Shown: positions 10,699 through 21,499 of the stretch, piece after piece
How positions within the stretch are numbered: position 1 is the first letter of the stretch
Layout: each line of letters begins with the position of its first letter
Assembly (NCBI GenBank): GCA_022494885.1
Contig: JAGVSM010004989.1
Location: 186,001 to 250,000, forward strand
Length of the DNA: 64,000 nucleotides
Reading direction: 5' to 3'
Source of the DNA: Micrasema longulum
Lineage: Eukaryota; Arthropoda; Insecta; Trichoptera; Brachycentridae
Program-made: the position numbers and the translations under genes
Notes under the pieces: model-generated
Told to the model about the DNA's origin: nothing
The model's database searches: none
The model's input: only the letters and a program-made list of their open reading frames with translations

Positions 10699-13600
10699 AT
10701 GGATGTGATAAACCCTGAGTTGATTTGGATCGATGGAATATGCTACAGGATTAATGATTGCCATGAAGTTCCAAGACATGAAGAGTGCAATATTCCTATG
10801 AATCATGGTATGTCAGTCATCCATATATGTTTTTTTTTCATCGTAATGAGATAATACATATCTGTGTCAAATTGTTATACTAGACTTATAAATTACGAGC
10901 TGAACCCGGCAATGCTTTGCTATTGCTTGATTTGAGTTCATATTCGTATATGGATTAAATGAACAAAATCGAATGCTGTCAAAATGCGATCTTTCAGGCG
11001 AATGTGTGGTAAAACTATGTACGATAGATGCAAAAATGTCGAGATCCGTACATTATGTAATGCTGAGATAGGTATTGTCGACTAAATCAAGAAAGGAGCT
11101 CTGCGCTGGTTTGGACATGTAGAGCGAATGGACAGCGAAAGAACGGCAAAAAATATTTACAATGCGAACATTGATGGATGCAGAAACAGAGGAAGACCGA
11201 GAAAGACATGGCATGACCAAATCCATCAAATTCTTGAAGATGGACATGTTAAAAGTCGGAATAATCGGCGCGCATGCATGAGAAGATCTATGAATGTAGA
11301 GGAAGCGAGATCTGAATGCAAAGATAGAGTGATGTGGCATTCTATCCTCTCTGCCTACCCTTACGGAGAAACGGCATGATGGTTTGTTTTTTATATCAAT
11401 TTAGTCCAGGTTAGATATGTACGTATACAACATAATTTTTGTGTTTCGGTTTGTATAAATTATGATGACAGAGAATTTTGATAAATAGGCATTCGAACAT
11501 TGTTTTCCTGTCACTGTCTTGAAGTTGCCTGCTCGATACTGTGCGAAAAGACAACTGCATGTCAGACTTTTTTTCATAAATAGTCACATTTGTATACGCT
11601 GCGCCCGAAGACTGCAGATAAAACTGTGCTGTGTAAACAGTTTTTATATAAATGAAACAAATGGGGCACTCCAATGGTAAATATCTATAGTATGTAACTA
11701 GAGAGGAAATACGGAAATACGTTTGTATGAAGAAAAGTCAAACCGAATTTCCTCTTAAGATGAAACATTATTAGTATACTTAAAAAACTTCACTAAAAAT
11801 CTTTAGTAAAAACCTTTTGGATGAACATAAAAAAGATGTTGTAACTTTTCATTGGTAAGTAGGTACCCTGAATTCCACAACTTAAAGTAATTCGTTTTCA
11901 AATATTTAATTTAAGTAGGTACCTAGCATGCGCGGTCCGTTCATAGAACGGATGGAACTAGTGGTTCCCTAAATTTTACCGCCAGAATATTTAAAGAAAC
12001 GTAAGGATAATAATTTTAAAAAATGTAATATTGTTTATTATAATGAACAAATAATAACGATGTTAATTTGTCGATAAATGCAACTAGATCTGTAACGAAG
12101 TCAACAAAAAATCAAATCTAATTTGTAAATGTGACGAAGACACCCCCAGCGCACAACCGTTTTCCGCTTTAGACAAAAGCTAACTGCGCTTAGGATCTAA
12201 AAAATCTCAGCGCATCGCGCTATCCTTGAAATAAGCAGCGAATTCATTCAGTTTCAAAGAAGGGGGACGTATGGTATTAAAATTCTGAGTCCGCACGTCC
12301 AAATTTTTAATGATTCTGGAAGCAATTTCAAAAAACCGTTTCAAATTCATTATCTCGTTTTGCTATACTATGTTTTAACAAATTAAGGACTAGAATCGCT
12401 TGACCCAACCGAATGTTGTCTATTGTCGCTAAATATAACTCTACTGTGGTATTATAAGAGCACAAAATCGCTTGAATTGAATTTTTTCTTACACTTATTC
12501 GAATAAAATAACATAATATTTTAGTTGTCCGATAATAATTAGGTCTGTCAGTTTGTTTATATATTTACAGAATCCGATTACTTAAAATTAATAAAAAAAT
12601 CAAAGAATTTATTTCATTTTTACAAAAGAAAAGAAATAATTTTTCTAACTTATCACTTTAAACACTTTAAATCAACAAAATCTTTTTTTTACTGTAAAAA
12701 ACGCTTGAATGCTGGAGATGACCGCGAAACTGCATTTAGACGTCAATTTGTCGAAATATTAGATGTTATGACTTCAAACATTTCGAACCTTTTTAAAGAC
12801 ATCGAGAGATTTACATTTATTTCACATCTGCGAAAAGCTTATTTTCTACAATGAAGAGAATTAAAACGTTTACCCGCAGTACAACGAATGAAGACAGATT
12901 TTCATCATTATCATTAATCTCCATAGAAAAAAACTGTTTAATTTAATACAAGAAAAACAATATTTTTATGATTTCGCCGAACCGAACTCCATTATAAATG
13001 TCAATTTAGTTAGTTCTCTTGAAATATACCTACTTATTTGCGATTTTGAAAAATCAGCGAGAACAATGGTTTTATTTTATCATTTAATTGATTATTATTG
13101 TCTTAAAACACTTGGCAGTTATAATTATGTATTGATGATAGATTAAAAGAGTCATTATAACTATTCAAATCTGGTTGAGGTCCCGTAGTGTTGTAGACTC
13201 ACAAATCAATTGTCTGAGGTTCACATCCCGCTCTACCACTATTACAATTTTTTCAGCACAAGTTATTTACGTACGACTTTTAAGAAATGGTCTGGAAATA
13301 GAAATATTTGGGTATGAAAACTCAATTAGTTATCGTTAAATATTATATAATTATAATGACTTTTCACGTTAACCAAGTGTTTGTTCTTTCTGTATTGATG
13401 TCAATAGTATGTGTTATATTTTAATGATGCCTTTGTTTTACTTTAATATTATTGTCGTCAGTGCTTTGTTACTGTAGTATGTACATATATTGTTTGTCTC
13501 AACTCGACATAAGTCCCATGGATTTGGAACTTGTGACTCAATAAATTGATAATGCTAGTAAATATGTTTTTTGGGAATAAATAAAATAAAGGATAAACGA

Positions 13601-16600
13601 ATATATATTTTATAAGTAAAATAAATATTTGCGTTTTTATGATTTACCTAAATATTTCAATTTTGGGGGTCATTTTTTACGAGTTGTAATGCATGGTATA
13701 CTGGACTTATGTACGTATTTATGTACTTTTTGGATAAGTATGTACATATTGCTTCTCTAACCGAAAATCTCACCGCACGCCCCTGGTACCTAGGTACTTG
13801 TTTATGGTTGAATTCCAAAACTTTTAATAATTTATTTATTTATTCATATTTTTCCCTTACAAACTATAGTTAATAATAAAAATAATGTGACCTCACTGGG
13901 GTTTCCCGTGCCAAGGACACTTAACAATTTAGTTTTTTGAAATTACATTTGAGAATAAACAAAGAAGACTAACTTAAAAAACAAACATAATTAACAAATA
14001 TTCAGACAGTTTTAAAAACAAGGTATTTATGTACATCTATATTATTTATATTACAAAACACACAATGAAAATAACAAAAACCTAACATTAATTAAAATAT
14101 AAAACTCTTTTTGCAAATGTCAAATTCCTTTATTCTCACCAACAGGGGTGCACCGTATTCAGGAATGCGATTTTCAAAAATGTATCGAATATCAGTTGAT
14201 ATAATTAAAATAATTGTAAGGAATTAAGGAAATAATCTGATTGGGATCCATAGAAAAAGAATTTTATTTGTAAACATTAAAAAAATAAATTTTTACACTA
14301 AAAACATCTTTCCAATTTTTTGTATGTGCATTCTTGACTAATGCAACCCTGGTGAGCGATTAACAAAACATTTACGCTCCTAACTTTTTTTCTACTTGAT
14401 AAAATGGAGATTTAAAGAGCTATAAAATATCTGCTCGTGGCAAAGATTTACATTTCGCCGAAAACCAGACGTAAATCGGTCCAGTAGTTATTCAGTCCAT
14501 CGAGGACACACATACCGACATTGCCTTTTATATATTTTAATATATAAAGAAAGAAGATAGATATGAAAATCCACCGTGTCATAATTTTAACTTAAACATA
14601 AATTAAAAATTAGAGATTGTACTTGCTAATTGTCTTTTGTAAATTTACAGTAAGAAGTTTTTTTTAAATGGCAAAAGGAATTAATGTTTGATATCTCAAA
14701 TGTTGAAAAAGTTGACATAAAATCAAAACATACTTCCTTATTAGGTACTTATGTACTTTTGATTTTTTGTAATTGTTTTCGCAACATATAAATTACATTT
14801 TAAAAATTACAAATACCCTAATGATTTTATTACAATTATTTTTATTTTTAGCTTATTTTTATTTTATCCCAAGTTATTATTTTTAAATGTGCTTTCAGGT
14901 GAAACTTTCAGTGAAGATGATATTGAAGATGAATTTACATTAATTAGCTGTTCCAATGGAAGATTAAAAACATCACTTCACATTCCACAGTAAGAAATAG
15001 ACATTTTACTGCCCCCTTAAAAAGCTTGTGCTTGGGTTTCATGGTCTGCTGTAGTACAAATAATAAAATAAAAATAACAGAATTTTCATGAATGACAAAT
15101 AATTAGCTCAATAAGGAGATTATTATTATTTAACTCATTCCTCGCGGTGTTCACATACGTCTGTAAGCGCCTATGACAGCACTATGCGGTGCTCACAGCA
15201 TATGTGAGTAATTTATTATCAAAAAGGTTCGTAGCTTATGTATTCATCAAGTATTCTATGAAAACTAAGAAAATAAGTTTAACACATTAAAATGAAATAA
15301 CTTTTTTTTTATTTACTACTTAAATTTTTATAATTTAATAACCAAATAGTTTCGGCAAAACCCTATGCCTTCTTCAGGGTTAATTACAAAAAAACTTAGT
15401 GTTTTGCCTAATCTAATTGGTTATTAAATTATAAAAATTAAGGTAGTACCTAAAAAAAAGTTATTTCATTTTAATATATTGAATATTCTTATTCTCAAAG
15501 GTGGGGGTCAGTGCTATACAAGCTCCTGATGTCACTACGACCCGTGAAGATCTGTTGTGAGGGGTCCCCGTAAATAGTTTTTGCCCTCCAAGCCCAGGTC
15601 TTTAAAGAGCCTGGCCATTGTGTGAAAGGCGAGAGTTCTCATTTTTCTAAATCTTCCCCTCCAGATCGGTAAAGTATCGGGTTATTAGGTAGAGGGCGAG
15701 GCCTTTAACATCATCAGGTTTAACCGGTAGTCCCCTGAGGATGAGGCTTATTTTACGATGTTAAGCATCACATTCACATATAATATGTATAGGTGTTTCC
15801 TCATCTGCACTGCAGAACCTACATCTAGAAGTTTCGGAAAGGTTCGTTCTAGCAGAGTTTTTGTTAAAATATATTGAATTAAAATATTTCACAAAGTTAG
15901 TGCTACAAACATTAAAAATAACAAAATAAATGTTAGAAATAATAAATAAAATACTTAAATGTTCAGGTGTGTGTAAGCGTGAGCATCATTAAATAGCAAG
16001 TGGAAGCGTATCGCAGCCAGAAAGAATGAGTCTTAATTTATTTTTAAATAAATTAATAGGCATGTTAAATATATCAATAGATTAATGAAAAGCATTATAG
16101 TTTGAGCAAGAACAATAGAGGAAAGAGTGTTGAGCATAGTTAGTGCTACAGACTGGCAGATGGAATAATTATTTCTTGTCACGCGAAAGGGGACATTAAG
16201 ATTAATTTTGGAGAGTAGGTTAAAAGAGTCAACATTATTATTTAATAATTTATATAAAAAGCATAATTCAAATATAGTGCGTCTATTTTCAAGGGTAAAA
16301 AATCCATTTGGTTTAGCAGATTGGCTGTAAGTGCAAGGCGTTTTATTGTTTTTATAATCTAGGTATTTAAAATTTTTTCGATGTTTGTTATGTATTGTGG
16401 GCTTCACACAACGGATGCAAACTCCAAGTTATTGCGTACAAAAGTGTTGTATAAAGTTTTCAATGTATTTGGTTTTTTAAAGGGTTTAGCTTTTTCAACA
16501 ATAGAATTTATGTGAGACTAATGAGTAAATAAGTCTCTAATCTCACTGCATCGTGATATGGAATTATCTTTGATCGCATTGATCGTATAATTGTGCGTAA

Positions 16601-19600
16601 TAAAACTTTTACTTTTAGTAAATGTGAATAACGTTTTAAATGTTTTCAGGCGTTGCCTAGTATGTGAGTGAAATAATTCAATCAGATGAATCTTAAACAC
16701 ATCAATAAAGGTTTCAGCTCTTTAACTTCACAAACATCAACAGATGGAAGAATTGAAGGAATATAGATGTTTAAATATAGGCAGAATGGTGAATGTTACA
16801 CAGCGTGTAAAGTGGCCACTTAAACCAGCCAATGACAGATCATAAGCCCTATAGATGCCTAGACTTCTACATTCCCTTCTCTAAAATGTTCTACATCCAT
16901 TATACATTATGTTATTACAGAAAATAAACTATAACAATATTTTAAGTAGGTAAGTCTAAATCTTTGTAGACAAGTTCTGGATTTCAACCTCAGGAGAAGT
17001 TATCAAGAATAGGACGTATTTCAACAGAGATGAAAAACTATTTGAGAAAATTATCACTTGAAAGAATTTAAGAAATACGTGTATATCAGCGAATGACCAT
17101 TCATAAGCTTTGTAAATTCCCTTGGAATATTAAATCAACTTTCAATACACCATTTAAATTTTTTATTTGAAATTACTTTTTAAAATGAAGTATTCTTTTT
17201 AGGAGTTTTTTCGGGTATATTATAGGAGCAAAGGGCACAACTAGAAAACGAATTGAAAATGAAACAAAAACTGATATCAAAATACCTGGGCGGGGGCAGA
17301 GTGGAGATGTTATTGTTACTGGTAATGATGCTAAGGTAGTATTACAAATATCCTACTCTTTTCCTTTATTTCCCCTTTTATTGATGAATATCCTGCTTTA
17401 CAAACATTAAAATAACTTTATATTTCATGATGTAATAACTTATATTTACATATCTTCAGACTGGTCAAGATGCCCATTAGAGGGTGAAAGCGCTAATTGG
17501 TCAAAATAAATAAGTGGAAGTGTACCAAGTATTTTTTAAATTAATAACTTATATGTAAATATAAGTTATTACATTATTACAATGGAATTCCATCAAGAAT
17601 TGTCAATAAATAATTTTAATTAAAAAAATTATATTTCATGTTTTTTTGTTCATCTTTCTCTCCTGTTTTAGGTCTACTTAGTGATATGGAAAATGTTTGC
17701 AAATTAATATAACTATAACTTTTTGAACATTCGTCAGGACAAAATAAATATTTCATATTTAAAATAGTTGATAAACTTGTCTGCATTTACGATAATATTT
17801 TCCATTTTCATTCATTTCTGATTAGGCATTTTTAAAATACCAAAAAATTACATTCTCACTTACTAAAATTCTATTGTGTGAAGTTAGACTCAGGATGTTT
17901 TTAACTGTACTGTATGAAGTTTTTTTGAGGTGTTAATCGTGGTAATCATTAACACCACCCTAACATTCAGGTACCATTTGACAGTTGGAATTTATGTTAA
18001 TTAATTAATCTTATGTTTTAATGATTGATTGTTTTAATAGACTATCTCTTCGTTCTAGTAATGAGAGAACCCTTTTAATACCCTTTCATCGCTCTAATTT
18101 TATTGCCTCCTCTTTCACAGTTGTAGCTGCTCGATTGTGGAATAATCTACCCACTAATGTTAGAGACACATGTCACTATCTAAATATTTGAGTTGTTACT
18201 TTCTTCTTCTTCTTTCCTTCCCATCTCCTCTCCTCATATTATAGTGTTAATTATTTTTTTTAGTTAATTTTTGTTTTTAATTTTGTATAAAATTTTAAGA
18301 TTCAGTAAAATTCCTTAGAATATGTCCATGTACTTGTAATTTTCTCAAACTGAACGGTTTGGGTAGGTAGGAAGAAATTGCCTTAAGGCAATATGCCTTA
18401 AGGCAATATGCCTGCCCTCATATGTAAATAATGTGTTAAATAAATAAATATGTTTGTGTCTTTACAATTAAGTGACGATATTACTTCAATACTAATAAGT
18501 TTCTATTTATTTTCATTAAATTGATTTTTCAACATTACCATGTATACACATCCTAATTTATGTGTAATCACAAAATGAACTGCCGGATCCCTTTTTACAA
18601 TTCATCATAATATTATTATTTATTATCACACAAAAAAAAAGATTTGGTTCGTACTGTGAATCTACACCTTCGGGTATCTTCATATCCCACACTGCGTGAA
18701 GGCTATAATATTGTGAGTGTGGCCGATAACACACCGTGTTAGTGTGTTAAAACTGTTTGTAGTGCCCACACACTAAAAAGTGTGCACAGCGCTCACTTCA
18801 AAACGCTGTTGTACTACAATTGTGCGGTGCACATGGTGTGGTCTCATTGCTATTCAACGTAGTGTTTGTTCGAGTCACGGTAGCCATAATATATAGTATT
18901 ATGTATTTTAAAATTAAGTTCAATTACAGGCTTTTTCATAATTACCATTTTAAAATGTCAATATACAAACATCTTTAAACACAAGTATTTTTTAACAAAC
19001 CATAAATACAGATGTATCACAAAATAAATACAAATTATTGATGTTAAAAAAATACATTTTCCATAATACATACAATACATACATACATACATACCTTAAT
19101 ACATCATAATCGTAGTAGATGTGTTGAGAGAAAATGTAAGTACTTTGACACATTGTATTTATGTTGCAATGTTTTTAGGGTGTGACAACTGCGGCGAGAA
19201 GGATACAAATGATAGTTTCTGCCGCAAGAATGAAGCAGCGTCCAACTCACTTTTTATCCATACCCGTCAATTCTGATATAATTAAACAGAATTTTGAAAA
19301 ATTCAAAGTAAGTTTATTTAAATATTGAAGCACAGCACTATATTAAAATATTGATGGTATTCCTCAAATGTATCTGATATTGTCTGCTTTGATTGAATAT
19401 ATTTTTCAGTGCTTAACATTTTGTTTTTTTCAGGAGGATGTTTTGGAAGAAAATCCAGGCATAGAGGCTTCCATTTTCATTGAGCCAGAAAAAATTCATA
19501 TGACACTTATTACGATGCACCTTGCCGATAATGAAGAACGAGAAATAGCTAAAAATTATTTAGAGGATGCCAAAAATAAAATTATCACGTAAGCTTAGTG

Positions 19601-21185
19601 TTTAATATAAGTCACCGCTTACATTATAACATTTAAAATTGATTTTTGTAAATGAATTCATGTTAAAACTTTGCGTGTGCATCTCATCATTACAATAAAA
19701 ACTTTACTTTCTCAAGATTACTGATTCAAAAATAGTAATAAACTGTTATTTTCATTTAAAATTGTATATTTACTTTTTCTTAAACTAGGAGGTTTTTTAT
19801 TCGTTCTGCAAACCAAAATTCTAAATTGAGATATGCGGTGTTATAATGTGTGCAGCAATATGCTTTTGAGTTTGCTGATAATAATGAAAAATATGAACAT
19901 ATTACAACAGAGATGAAAAACATTTTAGAGAAGGGAATAAAGAAGTCCAGGCATCCACATGGCTTATGACCTGTCATTGACTAGTTTAAGTGGTCACTTT
20001 ACACACTGTGTAACATTAACCATTCTGCCTATATTTTAATATCTATATTCCTTCAATTCTTCCAAGCCCTGTGGATGCCTGGACTTCTATATTCCCTTCT
20101 CTAAAATATTCTTCATCTCCGTTGTAATATGTTAATTTTAACAGCTCTCTAGGGGGTTGAATCCAGTCCTTGTCTACAAAAATTTGGACAAACTCGGACA
20201 AACTTGGATGTGCTAGAAAATTTGTCTCTTTTTGCCTTATGTGACTGGCCCTGCGAACTTTAGTTAGTTGGCCCATTGGGACTCGGTTTATTAGGTTCTC
20301 TGACACCTAGAATTATCGCCACTTTAAGCCTCAATTTATTTTTGGTATTTGGGAGCAATTGAAATGTAATAAAAAAAAACTGTCACACCAAATAAACAGA
20401 CACGACAATTTGATAGTCTATGGTGACGTAGCATCGTTATTCTATTTTAAAATTTTATTCACTATTTTCCCAAGGCAGTGAGATTTTTTTTCAGGGTAGC
20501 ATGTGACACTTGTCAGCTCTCCGTTGCACGTGAAAGAAACACAAACAAACAGACAAACACACTTTTGCATTTATAATATTAGTTTGGATGTATTAAAAGT
20601 TATATGATACTACGATACTATGTACTTATATTTCTTTATTTCAGACCATTATTGGATGGTGTAAAACTTAATTTTAAAGTCAAGGGGATATCATATATGA
20701 ATGACGATCCTAAAGCTGTTCATGTATTGTATACAGAGGTTGTTGAAAGAGAAGAGTCGAACATTGGAATACTTACACAGTTAGCGAATGAATTAAAATT
20801 TTTTTTTGCAGGAAGTGGTACGTAACTACTACGGTTAAGATATATATCAAATAATTTTCCAATAAAGTAGAGACAATATTTGCATTACTCGGTACCGTGT
20901 ACAATTTATTTCAATATTCCATAAAATAGTATTTTGCATTTTTTAGGTCTCCTGGTAGGCAATTATGAAAATATCAAACTGCACATCACATTAATGAACA
21001 CACAAAAAACATTGAATAATGATGACTATAATGAGAAAAAAAAGGCATTTGATGCTTCTAAAATATTGGAAAAATATTCCCAACATGAATTTGGGGATGT
21101 TGACGTTAAAAATATCCATCTATCTCAAATGGGATCAAAAGGACAAGATGGTTACTATCAATCAACAGCTGTTGTATCTGTATAA
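10699..21185 (+). CDS. ASCC1: Activating signal cointegrator 1 complex subunit 1 (ASCC1), complete, 7 coding exons
   Basis: Coding exons: 10699-10807, 14899-14989, 17203-17335, 19179-19307, 19434-19588, 20645-20817 and 20947-21185. All are bounded by GT-AG sites with matching phases and give 1029 nt, 342 residues. The start fits the family: MDVINPELIWIDGICYR mirrors the N-terminus of known ASCC1. Exon 3 carries a KH domain with the GxxG loop GAKG (residues 75-78). Exons 4-7 form an AKAP7-like 2H-phosphoesterase fold with both HxT motifs, HMTL (H176, T178) and HITL (H276, T278); YMNDDP in exon 6 is also typical. In the family, ASCC1 works with the helicase ASCC3 and with ASCC2 in transcription coactivation and alkylation-damage repair in the nucleus; that role is inferred by homology. 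Length is close to the human protein. Introns are filled with LINE and repeat debris. Confidence 0.95.
10900..11385 (+). mobile_element. LINE 3' fragment: C-terminal tail of a reverse transcriptase ORF
   Basis: In frame towards a TGA at 11377-11379 one reads KKGALRWFGHVERMDSER, NRGRPRKTWHDQIHQILEDG and NRRACMRRSMNVEEAR. This is the tail following the RT in a LINE type abundant in insects (I am unsure of the clade; RTE-like is my guess). Upstream stops at about 11086 show decay. It lies in ASCC1 intron 1. Confidence 0.7.
11400..13160. other. Intron sequence without a recognised gene
   Basis: This is part of ASCC1 intron 1. Mostly AT-rich. A patch at about 12130-12260 (CAGCGCATCGCGCTATCC) is richer in CpG but shows no coding signal. 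No repeat family was recognised. Confidence 0.4.
13170..13260 (+). mobile_element. Head of SINE family 2
   Basis: The tRNA-like head (GTAGTGTTGTAGACTCACAAA, then GAGGTTCACATCCCGCTCTACC) matches, in the same orientation, the reverse complement of the fuller copy at 58240-58405. Confidence 0.6.
13637..13692 (-). mobile_element. 3' body fragment of SINE family 2
   Basis: GATTTACCTAAATATTTCAA then TTTTGGGGGTCATTTTTTACGAGTTGTAA matches the corresponding part of the copies at 52885-53005 and 58240-58405. Confidence 0.6.
14330..14545 (+). mobile_element. LINE or SINE 3' tail fragment
   Basis: The block CGTAAATCGGTCCAGTAGTT, CGAGGACACACATACCGACATTGCC then TTTATATATTTTAATATATA resembles RTE-type LINE tails common in insect genomes. 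No coding part is left. Confidence 0.4.
15286..15474. repeat. Foldback element with Penelope-type termini and a hammerhead-like core
   Basis: The arms at about 15286-15356 and 15412-15474 are inverted (TTTTTATAATTTAATAACCA against TGGTTATTAAATTATAAAAA). On the minus strand 15377-15349 reads CTGAAGA, a stem GGC...GCC, then GAAAC. That is the conserved core order of hammerhead ribozymes, which Penelope-like elements are known to carry in their terminal repeats. A related element is at 62180-62440. Confidence 0.65.
15480..15865 (-). mobile_element. 3' end of an RNase H-type (R1/LOA-like) LINE
   Basis: The minus strand contains the same C-terminal CCHC-like segment ([14 protein letters not shown]) and the same 3' UTR (GGGGGTCAGTGCTATACAAG on the plus strand) as the copy at 52215-52870. 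The two copies are in opposite orientation. Confidence 0.75.
16020..16440 (-). mobile_element. Jockey-superfamily LINE: C-terminal RT tail fragment
   Basis: The minus-strand frame (16033-16407) reads NRRTIFELCFLYKLLNNNVDS then LLSKINLNVPFRVTRNN and LIYL near the end. This is the typical tail after the RT domain (RR..D..FLYKLLNG....LL..I). No RT catalytic part is present. Confidence 0.75.
16648..17125. repeat. Unnamed interspersed repeat family X: plus half then minus half
   Basis: 16648-16915 is in plus orientation (GGCGTTGCCTAGTATGTGAG ... GGCAGAATGGTGAATGTTAC ... CCAGCCAATGACAGATCATA ... CTTCTCTAAAATGTTC). About 16960-17125 carries the other module in minus orientation (TGTAGACAAGTTCTGGATTT, CAGAGATGAAAAACTATTTG). 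Other copies are at 19895, 33605, 34405, 47865, 54255 and 63280. Confidence 0.7.
17340..18030. other. ASCC1 intron 3, first part, nothing recognised
   Basis: AT-rich. TAATAACTTATATTTACATA near 17447 and TAATAACTTATATGTAAATATAAGTTATTA near 17541 make a short local palindrome. No coding or repeat family call. Confidence 0.4.
18030..18445 (+). mobile_element. Jockey-superfamily LINE 3' end with UTR
   Basis: A frame with SNERTLLIPFHRSNFIASSF and AARLWNNLPTNVRD is the final segment of a LINE ORF2. A 3' UTR follows, ending in GGAAGAAATTGCCTTAAGGCAATATGCC and an AAATAAATAAATA tail. A second copy of the UTR motif lies at 50255-50340. Confidence 0.75.
18450..19070. other. ASCC1 intron 3, last part, unclassified
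   Basis: 18640-18880 contains several ACACACTAA / TTAGTGTGT and GTGCACA pairs that could fold, suggesting an old inverted-repeat element, but I could not define ends. Confidence 0.35.
19072..19094. repeat. (CATA)n microsatellite
   Basis: About five units of CATA run through the stretch just upstream of ASCC1 exon 4. Confidence 0.8.
19895..20200. repeat. Unnamed repeat family X, two halves head to head
   Basis: 19895-20066 is the minus orientation (GGCTTATGACCTGTCATTGA, CCATTCTGCC). 20067-20200 continues in plus orientation (AAGCCCTGTGGATGCCTGGA ... TCTCTAGGGGGTTGAATCC). The CTGTGGATGCCTGGACTTCT block is present in both orientations, so the region can fold. Confidence 0.75.
20500..20590 (+). 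mobile_element. LINE (RTE-type) 3' tail
   Basis: GTGAAAGAAACACAAACAAA then CAGACAAACACACTTTTGCATTTATAATATTAGT is the standard 3' terminus of a LINE family widespread in moths and butterflies. No ORF is attached. Confidence 0.55.
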
Positions 21186-21307
21186 AAAAATATTTATATT
21201 GTAAAATATTACATCAAAGTATTATTATATTTGTGAAAAACTTTAACTGGATGTATATACTATTTTTTACATTTTATGTTCTTATATAACAACTGTTGTT
21301 TTTGTTA

Positions 21308-21317
21308 AATAAATAAA
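21308..21317 (+). promoter_or_regulatory. ASCC1 polyadenylation signal
   Basis: Overlapping AATAAA hexamers lie about 125 bp after the ASCC1 stop, in a T-rich context. Confidence 0.65.
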
Positions 21318-21499
21318 AACAATGTTTTCATAATATTATGTTTGTTTTAAATAATATTTGGTTTTTTTATTGCGATCCGTTGAAGTGCCATTCTGGCGTT
21401 TAATGTGAAATGAAATTTTATTATGACTCTAATGTTAATATTTGCGATCTGTTTCTCTAACTTTGATTATCTGAACACAATCCTAATCTAATTATAATT

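Noticed and set aside
19072..19094. CRISPR-like array
   Set aside because: It is a simple tetranucleotide microsatellite with no spacers.
20043..20306. 87-codon minus frame
   Set aside because: It lies in the repeat family X copy; the same repeat elsewhere has no open frame.
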